Notes under the pieces: generated by a model
The model's input: the letters and a program-made list of their open reading frames with translations, nothing else
The model's database searches: none
Told to the model about the DNA's origin: nothing
Program-made: the position numbers and the translations under genes
In this document: positions 27,335 to 37,461 of the stretch, piece after piece
How the letters are laid out: every line of letters begins with the position of its first letter
Numbering within the stretch: position 1 is the stretch's first letter
NCBI RefSeq assembly: GCF_029203305.1
Contig: NC_089462.1
Span: 558,001 to 622,000, forward strand
Length of the DNA stretch: 64,000 nt
Source of the DNA: Yamadazyma tenuis
Lineage: Eukaryota; Ascomycota; Pichiomycetes; Serinales; Debaryomycetaceae
Direction of reading: 5' to 3'

Positions 27335-28558
27335 TCATTGAGATTGACATTGGACTCCGCTACCAGCAGCACCTTCTTCTTCATCGGTGTCATAAGCATC
27401 ACGTCTGGCAGCAGTCTGGTGTCTGTATGGGTCCACGTCCACCAAGTCACATTCATCGACTTCAACACCCTTTGGAACCACAATCTTGGTTCTAGGGGGT
27501 AAGATGGTCTCTAATTCCTTCAACTTTTCTTCAGAAGCAAAGTGGTTGGCAGGGAATTTAACCGAGAACTTAATGAAAAGATGGCCTCTACCACCATGTC
27601 TGTAAATGGGCATACCTTGGTTCTCGACAACTTTGGTGGCACCAGGGGCAATCACTTCACCCGGTAAGATGGAAAGCTTGACAAACTCTCCGGAAACGTG
27701 CTGGAAACCGAAATCACCACCCGCTAAAGCTGTCAATAAATCAACCTCTGCTTCGTAATATAAATCGTTACCCTTTCTGTTGAATTTCTCGTGGGGCTTT
27801 TCATCAACCACAAATATAACATCACCAGGAGTCACACCTGGTTCTTGATCACCTTCACCGCTGAAAACAACTCTTTGGCCATCCTTCATACCTGGATCAA
27901 TGTGGACTTGTAAGATCTTACGCTCACTTTGAGTCTTCTTACCCTTACAAACGTTACAACGGTCCTTAGCATCACAAATATCACCTGTACCTTGACAAAC
28001 CTCACAAGTGGTTTGGAATCTTTGAATCATTGGACCCATTTGTCTGGTGACTAACTTGATACCTTGACCATGACAAGAAGAACACTGTTTGACCTTACCT
28101 TCTTTACCACCTCTACCTTCACAGGACTTACATAAAATTGTCTTGTTCAAGGCCAATTTGGCAGTTCTACCTTTATAAAGTTCTTCCAAAGTGCAACCAA
28201 TGGAGTGCTTGATGTCCTTACCTCTAGCAGGGCCTCTTGAAGCGCCTCCCATGCCGCCAAAACCGCCACCAAAGAATTGAGAGAATATGTCATCAGCGCC
28301 CATACCTCCCATTCCACCTGGGCCTCCAGCTCCACTCAAACCTTCTTCACCGTATTGGTCATAGACGTCTCTCTTTTGGTCATCTGACAAAACTTCGTAG
28401 GCCCTTGAAACGTCCTTGAATTTTTCAGCGGCTTCTGGAGATGGGTTTTTATCTGGGTGGTATTTTAATGCAGCCTTTCTGTAAGCCTTTTTTAATTCGG
28501 TATCAGAAGCAGATGGACCAACTCCTAAGAGGTCATAGAACTTTGTATCTTTAACCAT
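27335..28558 (-). CDS. YDJ1: Ydj1, farnesylated type I Hsp40 (DnaJ) co-chaperone
   Basis: 407 residues (S. cerevisiae Ydj1 has 409) from the ATG at 28558 ([13 protein letters not shown]). The J domain carries HPD at 34-36. A Gly/Phe region with GG-M repeats follows, then four CxxCxGxG-type zinc repeats ([32 protein letters not shown]), the C-terminal peptide-binding domains, and a terminal CQSQ box like the farnesylated CASQ of budding yeast Ydj1. It stimulates Hsp70 ATPase, delivers clients and supports post-translational import into ER and mitochondria. It diverges from the GPI-type protein gene across 1.77 kb. Confidence 0.97.
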   Translation of the reverse strand: MVKDTKFYDLLGVGPSASDTELKKAYRKAALKYHPDKNPSPEAAEKFKDVSRAYEVLSDDQKRDVYDQYGEEGLSGAGGPGGMGGMGADDIFSQFFGGGFGGMGGASRGPARGKDIKHSIGCTLEELYKGRTAKLALNKTILCKSCEGRGGKEGKVKQCSSCHGQGIKLVTRQMGPMIQRFQTTCEVCQGTGDICDAKDRCNVCKGKKTQSERKILQVHIDPGMKDGQRVVFSGEGDQEPGVTPGDVIFVVDEKPHEKFNRKGNDLYYEAEVDLLTALAGGDFGFQHVSGEFVKLSILPGEVIAPGATKVVENQGMPIYRHGGRGHLFIKFSVKFPANHFASEEKLKELETILPPRTKIVVPKGVEVDECDLVDVDPYRHQTAARRDAYDTDEEEGAAGSGVQCQSQ

Positions 28559-30323
28559 AGCGTCAGTATGTGGAATGTACAATTAAAAATGGACAAATCT
28601 CGTGTTGGGATTTAATAGAAATTATGTTCTTTCTATGAGTATCTATCAATTTGCACTTTTTGATATCGCCTTCTTCACTGCGAAAAAATTGGAAGCGCAG
28701 ATTTTTTTTTCCATAACGTTCCATCGATGAGAAATAGGAAACACCAAAACTTGGACTCCGCACGATTATTTTCCGAAGCATATTAAGACACGCGACACGC
28801 GACATCAGTCGCTTCAGAGGGTAGAGAGGGTATTCAATACCGGCACCCAGGACTAATATTCATCTTCATGAACACTGCCATTATGAAACTTGCTGAAATT
28901 CATCGATGCTCTGATTTTTTGAGGTTTTTTGAAGGTCTTGAAGCTGTAGTTTGGTGTTTATTTGAATATCGATGACATCACCATTTCCATACACCTAAAT
29001 GTGGTACAGTGGGCTTTAGATTAGGACTCATATGGACTTATTTCCATTTCTTTAATACACCTTCACTATGTTGATGATTCTTGGGATATTAATCTTCAAA
29101 AGTGCTTCTTACATATTTTGATCGTTGAAGCAAAACTAATTCCGCTAAAAGTTGTGATTTTTACGATTCTCGTTTGCATATTTCAGTTTACTAACAATAA
29201 GACCACAAACTGGAGAACAACATTTAACGAGCTCCAGCTCATCACTGACATGACCATCCCTCCCATCCAGTATCTACTTCGGGATATCATATATTTATTC
29301 ACTCTACTAAGTAATGTTAGTCAGTTGGAGATGGTACCAATACCCAGCTAATTTAAACCCGATGCATGCGCCAGCAATGCTCAGCGTGGCCAAATAGGAT
29401 TTTAGCCAAAAGCAGGACCGAGGGATCTGTGCAACTAACGAGAGTTGAGCCCCTAAAATAACTTTAAAAGACCTTTTAGCCGGCACAGAACTCTCGGTAG
29501 ATCTTGCTATAGCTTTGTAGGGTTTTGCTATTGTTTCCAGATGTGAAATGAAATTAAAATAGGGTCTTTTGCTGGTATTGTTGAAGGTAGCTGGAGCCCT
29601 TCCTATTTGGGAAAAAAGAATCGTACCTTGTAGCCCATCGCGGTCTAAAACAAAGACCCTATTTCGCGGGCGTTCACCAAAACTTCTTGACAGGCATATT
29701 ATATCCAATAATAGTTCCAGGTACAATTCAACAGAAGCCCTATCCTCTAGCAATTAAAGTGGTTTGAACCTCCAATAGCAATGATAATACATTTCTTGGC
29801 TGTCGTACAAGTTGTGAGTAAATCCTGAACATATGTCTCATCACCTCGTCTCGAGTCGTCGGCAAGTGCAACTCATAGTTTTTAGGCGACAACAAAGGTG
29901 ACAACAGAGTAAACGCTAAAGCTCTTAAAATTGCGGAATCTCTTGAAATGTGACAAGTTAAACCCAAAATCTTGGTGCCTTCATAACCGTCTACTATTAT
30001 CTCGCGTATTGTTTATTTTTATGCATTGTTCTCGGGTGATGAAATATTTTTTGCCAATCTCAAACTCCATTATATTCGCTTGCGTAATACTGGTGATTTC
30101 ATTATTAGTATCAATTACAATGATTAATCTCCGACCACTGCTGCTTATTCTGGGAAATTTCAAACCCAATTTATAAGGTGAAGTTAGGCTAACTGCAGGG
30201 AGATTGTTTCTCTGTTCCACCTCCTGTTGTTATAGACAATTATAAAACAGAAGCCAAATTCCCACTACTGAAGGGTTCATCACAATTCTTTGAATAGTTG
30301 TTTTACCACTCTAGTCCTTCGTT
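28559..30323. other. Long intergenic region upstream of the GPI-type wall protein gene
   Basis: 1,765 bases, the longest gene-free stretch in the window. Open frames here (for example one of 148 codons on the minus strand, 29307-29753) have no motifs or plausible composition and I do not call them. The left 240 bases are the YDJ1 promoter and include the direct repeat ACACGCGACACGCGAC near 28789-28803. The rest probably serves as an extended promoter for the gene at 30324, as is usual for regulated surface-protein genes. I see no LTR, tRNA or snoRNA. Confidence 0.5.
30241..30247 (+). promoter_or_regulatory. TATA box of the GPI-type protein gene
   Basis: TATAAAA, 77 bases upstream of the ATG at 30324, in the normal yeast range. 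Confidence 0.5.
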
Positions 30324-32345
30324 ATGTACTTTTCAAAGATTTTTAGTGCGGTTGCTGCTGCCGCTTTGGTGACTCAAACCGAAGCCTTCAGCTATAACTT
30401 CAGTCAATATTTTGACTTTACCCTTGGAGAACCAACCACTTCTAGTGAGGAATGTTCTCCTGCTAGTTTGTTTCAATTCGGGATTCTGGAAAGCTTGAAC
30501 TTTTCACTCAACGTTGGTAAAAGAGACGATGTTCAAGAATTTGATTTGGTTGAGAAGAGAGCTTCTTTGATTCCAAAGGCTGACTTTTCCATTAGTGATG
30601 TTGAAAAGATTGCTTGTGATTTGTTCAAGGTGACCATTAACTTTGAAACCATCGCTGCTGATGCTTTCTTCAACATCTTTGGTATATATGCCGGTGCTGC
30701 TATTATTGAAGGGTTTGGTATTGGTGCAGATGGTGCTCAGTTAATTGTGGGTGGTGCTGCTGAAGGTGGAATTGAGAACTTGTTCCAATGGTCTTCTACT
30801 ATTTTAGTCAATGCTTCTGTTCAAAACAATAATCTCTTCTGTTTACCCAGTGACTTCAAGCTTTCCATTGATTTCAACACCAGTGCTTCTCTCGACAACC
30901 CAATTGCTGAGGCTATTGAGAATGCTCTTTTGCCAAGTTCAATTATTTACACCATTGAGCAAGATCTTTCGGACATAGTCAGCACTTTCACCAAGAGAGA
31001 CCTTGACGGTCCTTTGGGTCCTCAAAGTAAGAGAGACTTGTTGGATTTTGACTTCGACCTTGATTTTGACTTCAGCCTCTTGGGTACTGACAACAATGTT
31101 TTGCCAAACTTCTGTTGGTTAGACTGCCTTGAGCAGCTTTGTGCTTCTTCATCATCGTCTGCATCTTCATCTTCTGCTGTGTCCTCTTCTGCGTCTTCGT
31201 CTGCTACTTCTTCGTCCGCAGAATCTTCATCGTCTTCTACTTCATCTGCTACTTCATCCGCTGCTTCATCTGCTGCTTCATCTGCTGCTTCATCTGCTGC
31301 TTCATCTGATGCTTCATCTGCTGCTTCATCTGCTGCTTCATCTGCTGCTTCATCTGCTGCTTCATCTGCTGCTTCATCTGCTGCTTCATCTGCTGCTTCA
31401 TCTGCTGCTTCATCCGCTGCTCCATCCGCTGCTTCATCTGATGATTCATCTGATGACTCGTCTGAGACTGGCTGCCCAGAATGTACTGACTACTCCACTG
31501 GATTCACCACCACCAACTCAAATGGTGAAACTGTTACTGGATCTGAAGAAATCATCATCACCACAGACTCTGCTGGTTCTTTAACTACTGAAACAATTAT
31601 ACTCAACTCTGGTATCGTTTCTGACTGTCCTGACTGTACCGACTACACTACTGGATTTACCTCAACCGAGTCTAATGGTGATATTGTGACAGGTTCCGAA
31701 GAGATCATTGTCACTACCGATTCCGCTGGTTCTTTGACTACCGAAACTTCTGTTTTGGGCGAAGCTACTATTTTCCCAAGTACTGCGACCAATGTTGTTG
31801 GAACCACTGTCATCACTATAACCTCTTGTTCGGAAGACAAGTGTTCTGCTACTGCTGTTACCACTGGTGTGACCACTGTTAGTAACGATGCCACTGTTTA
31901 CACCACGTACTGTCCATTGACTGAAGAAGCTGCTGCCACTAAAACTGAAATTTCAACTACTGTTATCACCATCACTTCTTGCTCTGAAAATAAGTGTTCC
32001 ACTTCTGCTGTTACCACCGGTGTCACAACCGTTACAGAAGACTCCACTGTGTACACCACATACTGTCCTTTGACTAGTGCTGCCGCTTCTACAACTCCTC
32101 CAACTACTGACGTTGCTGCCAGTGGCTCTGCTTCAGCTCCAGCTCCAACCACCGAGGCTGCAGAAGTTCCATCGACTGTGGCTGCAGAATCTGTACCAGC
32201 TGCAAGCACTGTTTCTGCTGCTTCTGAATCCACTGCTTCCATTGTGGCTCCAGCATCTTCCGTTTCTGCCTATGAAGGTGGTGCCAGTGCGTTCTCTGCT
32301 TCCATTGGAGTTATGATTGCCGGTTTGTTCTTGCTTAGCATCTAA
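30324..32345 (+). CDS. GPI-anchored, repeat-rich cell-wall protein (adhesin-like)
   Basis: 673 residues. Residues 1-21 are a signal peptide (ends TQTEA). A folded N-terminal region (about 22-270) has a few cysteines and Lys-Arg sites at KRDD, KRAS, TKRD and SKRD that could be cut by Kex2. Next come a Ser/Ala tract made of about 16 SSAA units (about 290-380), two near-identical 43-residue repeats starting with a CPxCTDY motif, two copies of a TTVITITSC...TVYTTYCPL repeat, and a Ser/Thr/Ala stalk. The C-terminus (SIGVMIAGLFLLSI after small residues) is a GPI-attachment signal. The ITSC...YTTYCPL repeat recurs in wall mannoproteins and adhesins of Candida. Function is probably wall structure or adhesion; the N-terminal domain is not one I recognise. 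Confidence 0.88.
   Translation: MYFSKIFSAVAAAALVTQTEAFSYNFSQYFDFTLGEPTTSSEECSPASLFQFGILESLNFSLNVGKRDDVQEFDLVEKRASLIPKADFSISDVEKIACDLFKVTINFETIAADAFFNIFGIYAGAAIIEGFGIGADGAQLIVGGAAEGGIENLFQWSSTILVNASVQNNNLFCLPSDFKLSIDFNTSASLDNPIAEAIENALLPSSIIYTIEQDLSDIVSTFTKRDLDGPLGPQSKRDLLDFDFDLDFDFSLLGTDNNVLPNFCWLDCLEQLCASSSSSASSSSAVSSSASSSATSSSAESSSSSTSSATSSAASSAASSAASSAASSDASSAASSAASSAASSAASSAASSAASSAASSAASSAAPSAASSDDSSDDSSETGCPECTDYSTGFTTTNSNGETVTGSEEIIITTDSAGSLTTETIILNSGIVSDCPDCTDYTTGFTSTESNGDIVTGSEEIIVTTDSAGSLTTETSVLGEATIFPSTATNVVGTTVITITSCSEDKCSATAVTTGVTTVSNDATVYTTYCPLTEEAAATKTEISTTVITITSCSENKCSTSAVTTGVTTVTEDSTVYTTYCPLTSAAASTTPPTTDVAASGSASAPAPTTEAAEVPSTVAAESVPAASTVSAASESTASIVAPASSVSAYEGGASAFSASIGVMIAGLFLLSI
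31250..31450 (+). repeat. 12-bp minisatellite encoding SSAA units
   Basis: About 16 head-to-tail copies of a 12-base unit close to GCTGCTTCATCT, almost perfect in the centre and degenerate at both ends (Thr, Asp and Pro variants). In-frame units allow length change without frameshift. Confidence 0.9.
31471..31749 (+). repeat. Two tandem protein repeats of about 43 residues (CPxCTDY type)
   Basis: Copy 1 begins near 31471 and copy 2 near 31626. Both run from the CPxCTDY motif through GFT, NG, TGSEEII and TTDSAGSLTTET. Amino-acid identity is high while third codon positions differ, so the duplication is not very recent. Confidence 0.85.
31799..32075 (+). repeat. Two copies of the VITITSC / YTTYCPL wall-protein repeat
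   Basis: Copies at about 31799-31920 and 31957-32075. Each has TTVITITSC, then K-C, VTTGVTTV and TVYTTYCPLT, with cysteines conserved in position. Confidence 0.85.
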
Positions 32346-32555
32346 AGTTGATCTTTGGAAAGTCCATCTTTCGTGCCTTATAGAATGGCGTGCTTGGCCA
32401 GAAGATTTTCAAACAAGTAACTATAACAATTCAACGTTCATCCTTATTTATACCTATTTCTTTTGGTTTTCTCCCTTTTTAATTTTCAGTTCATACCCTT
32501 TAATTTACACAGGCTTTCAATTTATTGAATATGTACATGAATGAGTTTCGTCAAA

Positions 32556-33833
32556 TTAGTCAGTTTTATCCGCTACTGCCTCTCGGGTATTCTTACTTCG
32601 GGGCCAGAGGGAAGGGATTCTAATCACCTGAAAACGGGGTTCTACACTACGTTCAACGAACCACTGTTTAAGTCTAGCCTCGATTAAAGAAGAAATTTTG
32701 GGCACGTCTTGCAATTTTGCTCTGGATCCTATCAATGACTTGATATTGAACTCGAGCCTGTAGTCTGGCGAGAAAGAGAACCGAATAGCAGTGCCCGACT
32801 CTATTTCAGCCTTCTTTTCGGTCTTTTTAGATCCATTCAGTGTTCCCTTAAGCGGTGATGTCACCAAAGGTTCTAGCACAGCAGCAGTAGTTAGTGCAAC
32901 GTCTCCTGAAACAGCAGGAGTAGCAGCGGTAGTAGTGGAAGTAGCGCTATTTGCAGTTGTTTCGGTTTGGCCCAGGGTTGCCATCAATTTTTCATCGTTT
33001 GGACTGAAAAGAGACACAGCTAAACACCCACTGAACCTGACAAGCGAGACCGAAAGCTGGATGGGCAACGACGCGATCATGGGCCTGGGATGGTTGATCA
33101 ATAGTCTGGTTTCAATCCCCAAGGTGATTGTATCAGAGAGATCAACATCGATTTTGGCCTCTAGTCTGCCTGATCCGTCTTGACTCTGTTTAATTCTGCA
33201 ATTAGAGAAAATCGGAAAGTCGTCACCGATGTCTATCTCGGTTATTTTCACCGTGTCCAAGTAGTCTGGGAAATCCAGTTTGGTGAGAAAGTCGTTCAAC
33301 GAATGGAAGATATTGTCGGATATCAATGCTTCTGTTCTCAATTGAGAAATGGTTTGGGCAATCAACACATTAAACCAGTCCAAACTTTCGGAAGCATGGT
33401 TGTCAACATTATAATAAGTCTTTTCTAGGATGGTGGCGATGTTTCTAGCGTGTAAGTCAATGTCATCCTGGTCCTCTGATTCTATTCCTGGTGTTTTATT
33501 CTTTTTATCACGTTTAACCAACACTCCGGTAGCATCTTTAGCAGATGACGTAGACGACACGTTGGACGCGTCCTGGAACACAAAGAACTTGATGAAAATC
33601 GAGACCACCAAGATTACACTCAATTGTCCCAATATTAGGCCCTGGGTGAAGCTGAAAGTATTGGATGAACCAGTGGATGGGTGCCTTAATGCCTCCTGAG
33701 ATAGAAGGTCTCTTTGTTGTTTGAATAATTCTTCTTGCTGGATTCTCAAACGATCGGATAGTTCCTGAAGGGAGACAGCATAATGCTCGTCCTCCAGCCC
33801 AAGATTACTTTCGATTATATCATTTTGCACCAT
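32556..33833 (-). CDS. MMM1: Mmm1, ER subunit of the ERMES tether
   Basis: 425 residues from the ATG at 33833 (MVQNDIIESN), similar to the 426 of S. cerevisiae Mmm1. A short lumenal N-terminus is followed by one membrane segment at about 64-86 (LILGQLSVILVVSIFIKFF). The cytosolic SMP lipid-transfer domain begins at SLDWFNVLIAQTISQLR and includes FPIFSNCRI, LETRLLINHPRP-like and DYRLEFNIKSLIGSRAKL blocks. Mmm1 pairs with Mdm12 and Mdm34/Mdm10 to move phospholipids between ER and mitochondria. A Ser/Thr/Ala-rich insert of about 60 residues interrupts the SMP domain. It lies just downstream of PCT1 on the same strand, 86 bases away. Confidence 0.95.
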   Translation of the reverse strand: MVQNDIIESNLGLEDEHYAVSLQELSDRLRIQQEELFKQQRDLLSQEALRHPSTGSSNTFSFTQGLILGQLSVILVVSIFIKFFVFQDASNVSSTSSAKDATGVLVKRDKKNKTPGIESEDQDDIDLHARNIATILEKTYYNVDNHASESLDWFNVLIAQTISQLRTEALISDNIFHSLNDFLTKLDFPDYLDTVKITEIDIGDDFPIFSNCRIKQSQDGSGRLEAKIDVDLSDTITLGIETRLLINHPRPMIASLPIQLSVSLVRFSGCLAVSLFSPNDEKLMATLGQTETTANSATSTTTAATPAVSGDVALTTAAVLEPLVTSPLKGTLNGSKKTEKKAEIESGTAIRFSFSPDYRLEFNIKSLIGSRAKLQDVPKISSLIEARLKQWFVERSVEPRFQVIRIPSLWPRSKNTREAVADKTD

Positions 33834-33919
33834 GGTCCGGTAGCTTATGTTTTTATCGGATGAGAAATTAGACAATTGCGAAAACTTTCATTAGGCTACA
33901 TACGAAAAGGTCAATTCAG

Positions 33920-35137
33920 TTAGTTGGTCAATTTTTTTCTACTAACCGGTTTCTTGAGTTTCCTACCTTTGACAGAGTTTTTTGGGGTTGTGACCAAAGT
34001 GGAGTCGCTTTCAAAGTCCGATTCCTGGTGATGATCACGGCTCATCCATCCTTTGACATTGGCGAATATCGACTTTCCGTTCAAGTCTTTGTTGGCATTT
34101 CCAATGTACTTGGCGGCAAACTCGGCCATTGGAGTCGATTGTCTGAAACTCATCTCTGATTCTGAGTCGCTAGCGGCGGCCGAGTCAGAGTCTTGCTTTC
34201 TTCCCCGGATATACTCTCTGACCTCAAAGTATAAGTCTTTAGAGACATTGTTAATATTGGCGGTATTCTTGACCCAGTAGGTTCTGAAGTCGTTAATATG
34301 TTTTTTAAAGTCCAATTCGTTCTTCTTTAACCAACTCACATTCAACTCTTTCCTAGTGGCACCTCTAGCGAAGTTTCTCATCAAGTACTTGTCATAATCT
34401 TTGATAATCTTAGTGATGATGTCAGAAGTCGAAATCCCATCTGTACGTTGTGTGGCCAAAAACATCCCCAATTCTTTGATGGGCTTGTATATATCGTCGG
34501 AGTCGGTAGAAGCATAGGGTAAATCATCGTGAGCAACATAGTCGATATGGTGCTCCTTCACAAACTCGGGAGTTACGCACCAAGGTGCATTGGGCACCAC
34601 TTCATCCACCCATTTACAGTGTTTCAAGGTATCACATCTCTGTGTATCGGTCAACACCGTCAACCCCTTGCGTTTGTGAGTTTCCACATCTGAGGGCACT
34701 CCACACACCAACTGAGCATTGGGGAAGGCCTTTTTGGCCTGTTCCAATTGCCGCATGTGTCCCAAATGAAACAAGTCAAACACCCCATCGGCATAGACCC
34801 GGATGGGTCTGTCTGTAGGAGGCAAGTTGAACCTGTAGCCAGTGGGCCTGAACTTTCTTAGTTCTTGAGGTAGTTCTTCATCCAATTCCTTCTCTCTGGC
34901 CTGAAATGCTTCATCTATTTTCTGCTGCTCCACTTTCCTCTTTTTGGGATCGGGCAGTGACTCATCATCTGAGTCTGAATCGTGAGAAGAAACGTCCTCT
35001 CTTTCCGACCCCCAATCTCTAAGTCTCTTTCGCTTGCCAAAAAAGGACGTCAATTTAGGTGCAATCGATTCTACCGAAATGCTTCTGGTAAGCGGGCTCT
35101 GAGAGCGGGTTTTGCGCAATTCAGGACTTCTGGCCAT
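33920..35137 (-). CDS. PCT1: Choline-phosphate cytidylyltransferase Pct1
   Basis: 405 residues (S. cerevisiae Pct1 has 424). The Ser-rich N-terminus contains a basic nuclear localisation-type sequence (KKRK, 65-68). The catalytic domain starts at PIRVYADGVFDLFHLGHMRQ with the HxGH motif HLGH at 124-127 and has the second signature RTDGISTSDIITKI at about 230. A Lys-rich amphipathic membrane-sensing segment follows, and the tail is Ser/Lys-rich. The enzyme makes CDP-choline, the rate-limiting step of the Kennedy route to phosphatidylcholine. It is divergent from YCH1. Confidence 0.95.
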   Translation of the reverse strand: MARSPELRKTRSQSPLTRSISVESIAPKLTSFFGKRKRLRDWGSEREDVSSHDSDSDDESLPDPKKRKVEQQKIDEAFQAREKELDEELPQELRKFRPTGYRFNLPPTDRPIRVYADGVFDLFHLGHMRQLEQAKKAFPNAQLVCGVPSDVETHKRKGLTVLTDTQRCDTLKHCKWVDEVVPNAPWCVTPEFVKEHHIDYVAHDDLPYASTDSDDIYKPIKELGMFLATQRTDGISTSDIITKIIKDYDKYLMRNFARGATRKELNVSWLKKNELDFKKHINDFRTYWVKNTANINNVSKDLYFEVREYIRGRKQDSDSAAASDSESEMSFRQSTPMAEFAAKYIGNANKDLNGKSIFANVKGWMSRDHHQESDFESDSTLVTTPKNSVKGRKLKKPVSRKKLTN

Positions 35138-35318
35138 TGTCTTTCAGCTGTCACTTATAGGACCGGCAATTGGAGTGAGTTACCTGGAGGCTATACCGCA
35201 ATTGTATTTGTACCTTGAAAGAAAAACCTTTCGCAAGCCTGTCGCATGTTCGTGCGACCGTGCATCGTTTGTTAAACTATAGCCGAAGACCGTCTCTACT
35301 GAATTTTCACCACCTCCT

Positions 35319-35759
35319 ATGAGTTCGTACGGCATTGCAGACCTCAGGTTCATCAAGGCATCCACCGTGTACTCATGGTTTAAAGGCGGAGCCCCCGGCC
35401 GATTCGCCGTGGTAGATGTCAGAGATAGTGACTACGTAGGCGGCCATATCAAAAACTGTCTTCATGTCCCGGCCGCCAACTTCCACGAAACTTTACCGGC
35501 GTTACGCCAGAAACTCTTTGATATGAAGGTCCAAGACGTGGTGTTCCATTGTGCACTTTCTCAGGTTCGGGGCCCATCTTCGACTCTCAAGTTCTTGCGG
35601 TCATTGGAAGAAATCAAGGATCCCCAACAAATCGAGTTTTTTAGTAATTTGAGTGTATGGGTCATGCAAGGGGGATTTACTGCGTGGCAGCAGAAATATG
35701 GAGAAGATGAGTCGGTGACAGAGGCGTACGATAAAGAGATCTGGGATTTTGGCATCTAG
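35319..35759 (+). CDS. YCH1: Ych1, Cdc25/rhodanese-type phosphatase
   Basis: 146 residues, matching the 148 of S. cerevisiae Ych1. A single rhodanese fold: VVDVRDSDYVGGHIKN, then the active-site loop HCALSQVRGP, in which CX5R (C-ALSQV-R) is the phosphatase type of loop found in Cdc25 and Acr2. Ych1 has phosphatase activity in vitro but its cellular substrate is unknown. Acr2-type arsenate reductases are close relatives, so arsenate reduction is an alternative. Confidence 0.92.
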   Translation: MSSYGIADLRFIKASTVYSWFKGGAPGRFAVVDVRDSDYVGGHIKNCLHVPAANFHETLPALRQKLFDMKVQDVVFHCALSQVRGPSSTLKFLRSLEEIKDPQQIEFFSNLSVWVMQGGFTAWQQKYGEDESVTEAYDKEIWDFGI

Positions 35760-36116
35760 CGAGAGAGATACAACAGATGTATACACGACAAACCACAAGG
35801 CTGTGAACTTGTGGCTGTGGTCTGTCACTTCGCGTCGCATTCCCCAAGGGTGCATCGCGTGCCGCGCACCGCGCACCAGCCAGCCCACTAGCAGCAGGAG
35901 CTGACCTTATTTGAGGCTATGGCCTTTGGAGCCATGTTTCGGAGCCAAGCTTGAGCGCGGTATGGCTTCTAACAATACACGGTTTTTTTTTACCGTGACG
36001 TGCCTGCAATCATCAAATATTATTGTTCGTCATCATAGCTCTATTTATAGGAACTTAATAGCTGCGAAATTTAAGAGGTGCGTTTTTCCCATTGTGTTAA
36101 TTTTTGGCCCTACAAT
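35760..36116. other. Spacer and promoter upstream of the CRH gene
   Basis: 357 bases without a gene. The left half is GC-rich with a short repeated CGCGCACC unit near 35861-35880; the right half is AT-rich, as expected just upstream of a yeast start codon. Confidence 0.5.
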
Positions 36117-37403
36117 ATGATCGGTTTCACCAAGTGTTTGGTGCTTCTCATTCATACCATTGCCATTCTGGCGACTTCCACATCCAGTCTCTGTAACCCG
36201 TTGAGTACCTCATCATGTCCATCGGAGAAGGCGTTGGCCACCGACGTCGCGTACCAATTCACGCTGGAGTCAGACGATTTTGAAGTGACATCAATTCCAT
36301 CAGGAATCTCCTATTCCGACAACGGGGTGACCATGACCATCGCTAAGAGGTATGACAATCCCACCTTGATGTCCAAATTCTATATTATGTTTGGTCGGGT
36401 CGAGGTATCGATGAAGGCTGGTAATGGCACTGGAATCGTGTCCTCGTTCTACCTCCAGTCCAATGATTTGGATGAAATCGACATCGAATTGATTGGTGGT
36501 GACAGCACCCAATGGCAGTCTAACTATTTTGTAAAGGGTGACACTACGACTTATGACCGGGGCGAATTCCATGACACTTCTGCCCCTCCACAGAATGATT
36601 ACCATAACTACACCATTGACTGGACCAACGAGAAAATCGTATGGTACTACGACGGTTCTGCCGTAAGAACCTTGAAAAACGACTCATCACAAGGCTTCCC
36701 TCAATCTCCCATGTACTTGAAGTTTGGGATCTGGGCGGGTGGGGATCCATCTAATGAAGCTGGTACTATCGAATGGGCAGGTGGTGAAACTGATTACTCC
36801 CAAGTCCCTTTCTCTATGCATATCAACCATTTGGAAGTCAGTGACTACTCCACGGGTGATTCGTACTCTTATACTGACCAATCGGGAGACTGGTCTTCGA
36901 TTGAAGCTGATAATGGTAAGGTTTTGGGAAGACAAAATAGTGCCAACTTAAATCCTAGTGTTGGGGATACTGAAGACTCGGACTCGACAAGTTCGACTGC
37001 TTCTAAGACATCTTCCCAGCTGGCTTCCAAGACTTCCAAGGCAACTTCCACTAAAACATCTTCCAAGCTGTCCACTGAAGTGTCCTCCACTGAAATGTCC
37101 TTCACTGAAGTGTCTTCCAAAGTGTCTTCCGAAGAAGCCTCTTCTACAGACTCTCAAAGCTCAGCAGAGATCTCAACGGTCGTCTCTGAATCGTCTGCCC
37201 TGGCCGAGACTAGCTTAGCTACCGACTCTGAAACTTTATCTGATTCTTCAAGATCATCAGGTTCAGGCTCTTCAAGCTCCTCAAGCTCCCGAAGTTCAAG
37301 TGCTGTACAAACACTAGCTTCGACCGAGTCCACGGATTCCTCGTCCAGTTCAACAACGCCCTGCATCGCGTTAATGGCAATCATTGCATCTTTCTTCGTC
37401 TAG
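36117..37403 (+). CDS. CRH-family chitin-glucan transglycosidase (GH16), GPI-type
   Basis: 428 residues from the ATG at 36117; the frame is open upstream but has no ATG. Signal peptide (about 1-24), then a GH16 domain with the catalytic motif DEIDIE (E120 nucleophile, D122, E124 acid/base), MFGRVEVSMKAGNGTGIVS before it, and WYYDGSAVRTL and GIWAGGDPSNEAGTIEWAGG after it. These match Crh1/Crh2(Utr2)/Crr1, which link chitin to beta-1,6- and beta-1,3-glucan in the wall. A Ser/Thr-rich stalk of about 120 residues ends in a short hydrophobic tail (CIALMAIIASFFV), consistent with GPI attachment. I see no N-terminal chitin-binding module, so it is closer to Crh1/Crh11 than to Utr2. Confidence 0.92.
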   Translation: MIGFTKCLVLLIHTIAILATSTSSLCNPLSTSSCPSEKALATDVAYQFTLESDDFEVTSIPSGISYSDNGVTMTIAKRYDNPTLMSKFYIMFGRVEVSMKAGNGTGIVSSFYLQSNDLDEIDIELIGGDSTQWQSNYFVKGDTTTYDRGEFHDTSAPPQNDYHNYTIDWTNEKIVWYYDGSAVRTLKNDSSQGFPQSPMYLKFGIWAGGDPSNEAGTIEWAGGETDYSQVPFSMHINHLEVSDYSTGDSYSYTDQSGDWSSIEADNGKVLGRQNSANLNPSVGDTEDSDSTSSTASKTSSQLASKTSKATSTKTSSKLSTEVSSTEMSFTEVSSKVSSEEASSTDSQSSAEISTVVSESSALAETSLATDSETLSDSSRSSGSGSSSSSSSRSSSAVQTLASTESTDSSSSSTTPCIALMAIIASFFV

Positions 37404-37461
37404 TGTAAATTCACTCTTATATATTACATGTACAAATTTGGAAACATAAACTTTTGGTTCA

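Noticed and set aside
29307..29753. 148-codon open frame on the minus strand in the long spacer
   Set aside because: No motif, no recognisable similarity and composition unlike neighbouring genes. It is within the range expected by chance in 1.7 kb.
31249..31449. Minus-strand frame of repeated MKQQ units opposite the Ser/Ala minisatellite
   Set aside because: It is only the complement of the 12-bp repeat in the GPI-type protein gene, open because the repeat has no stop in that frame.
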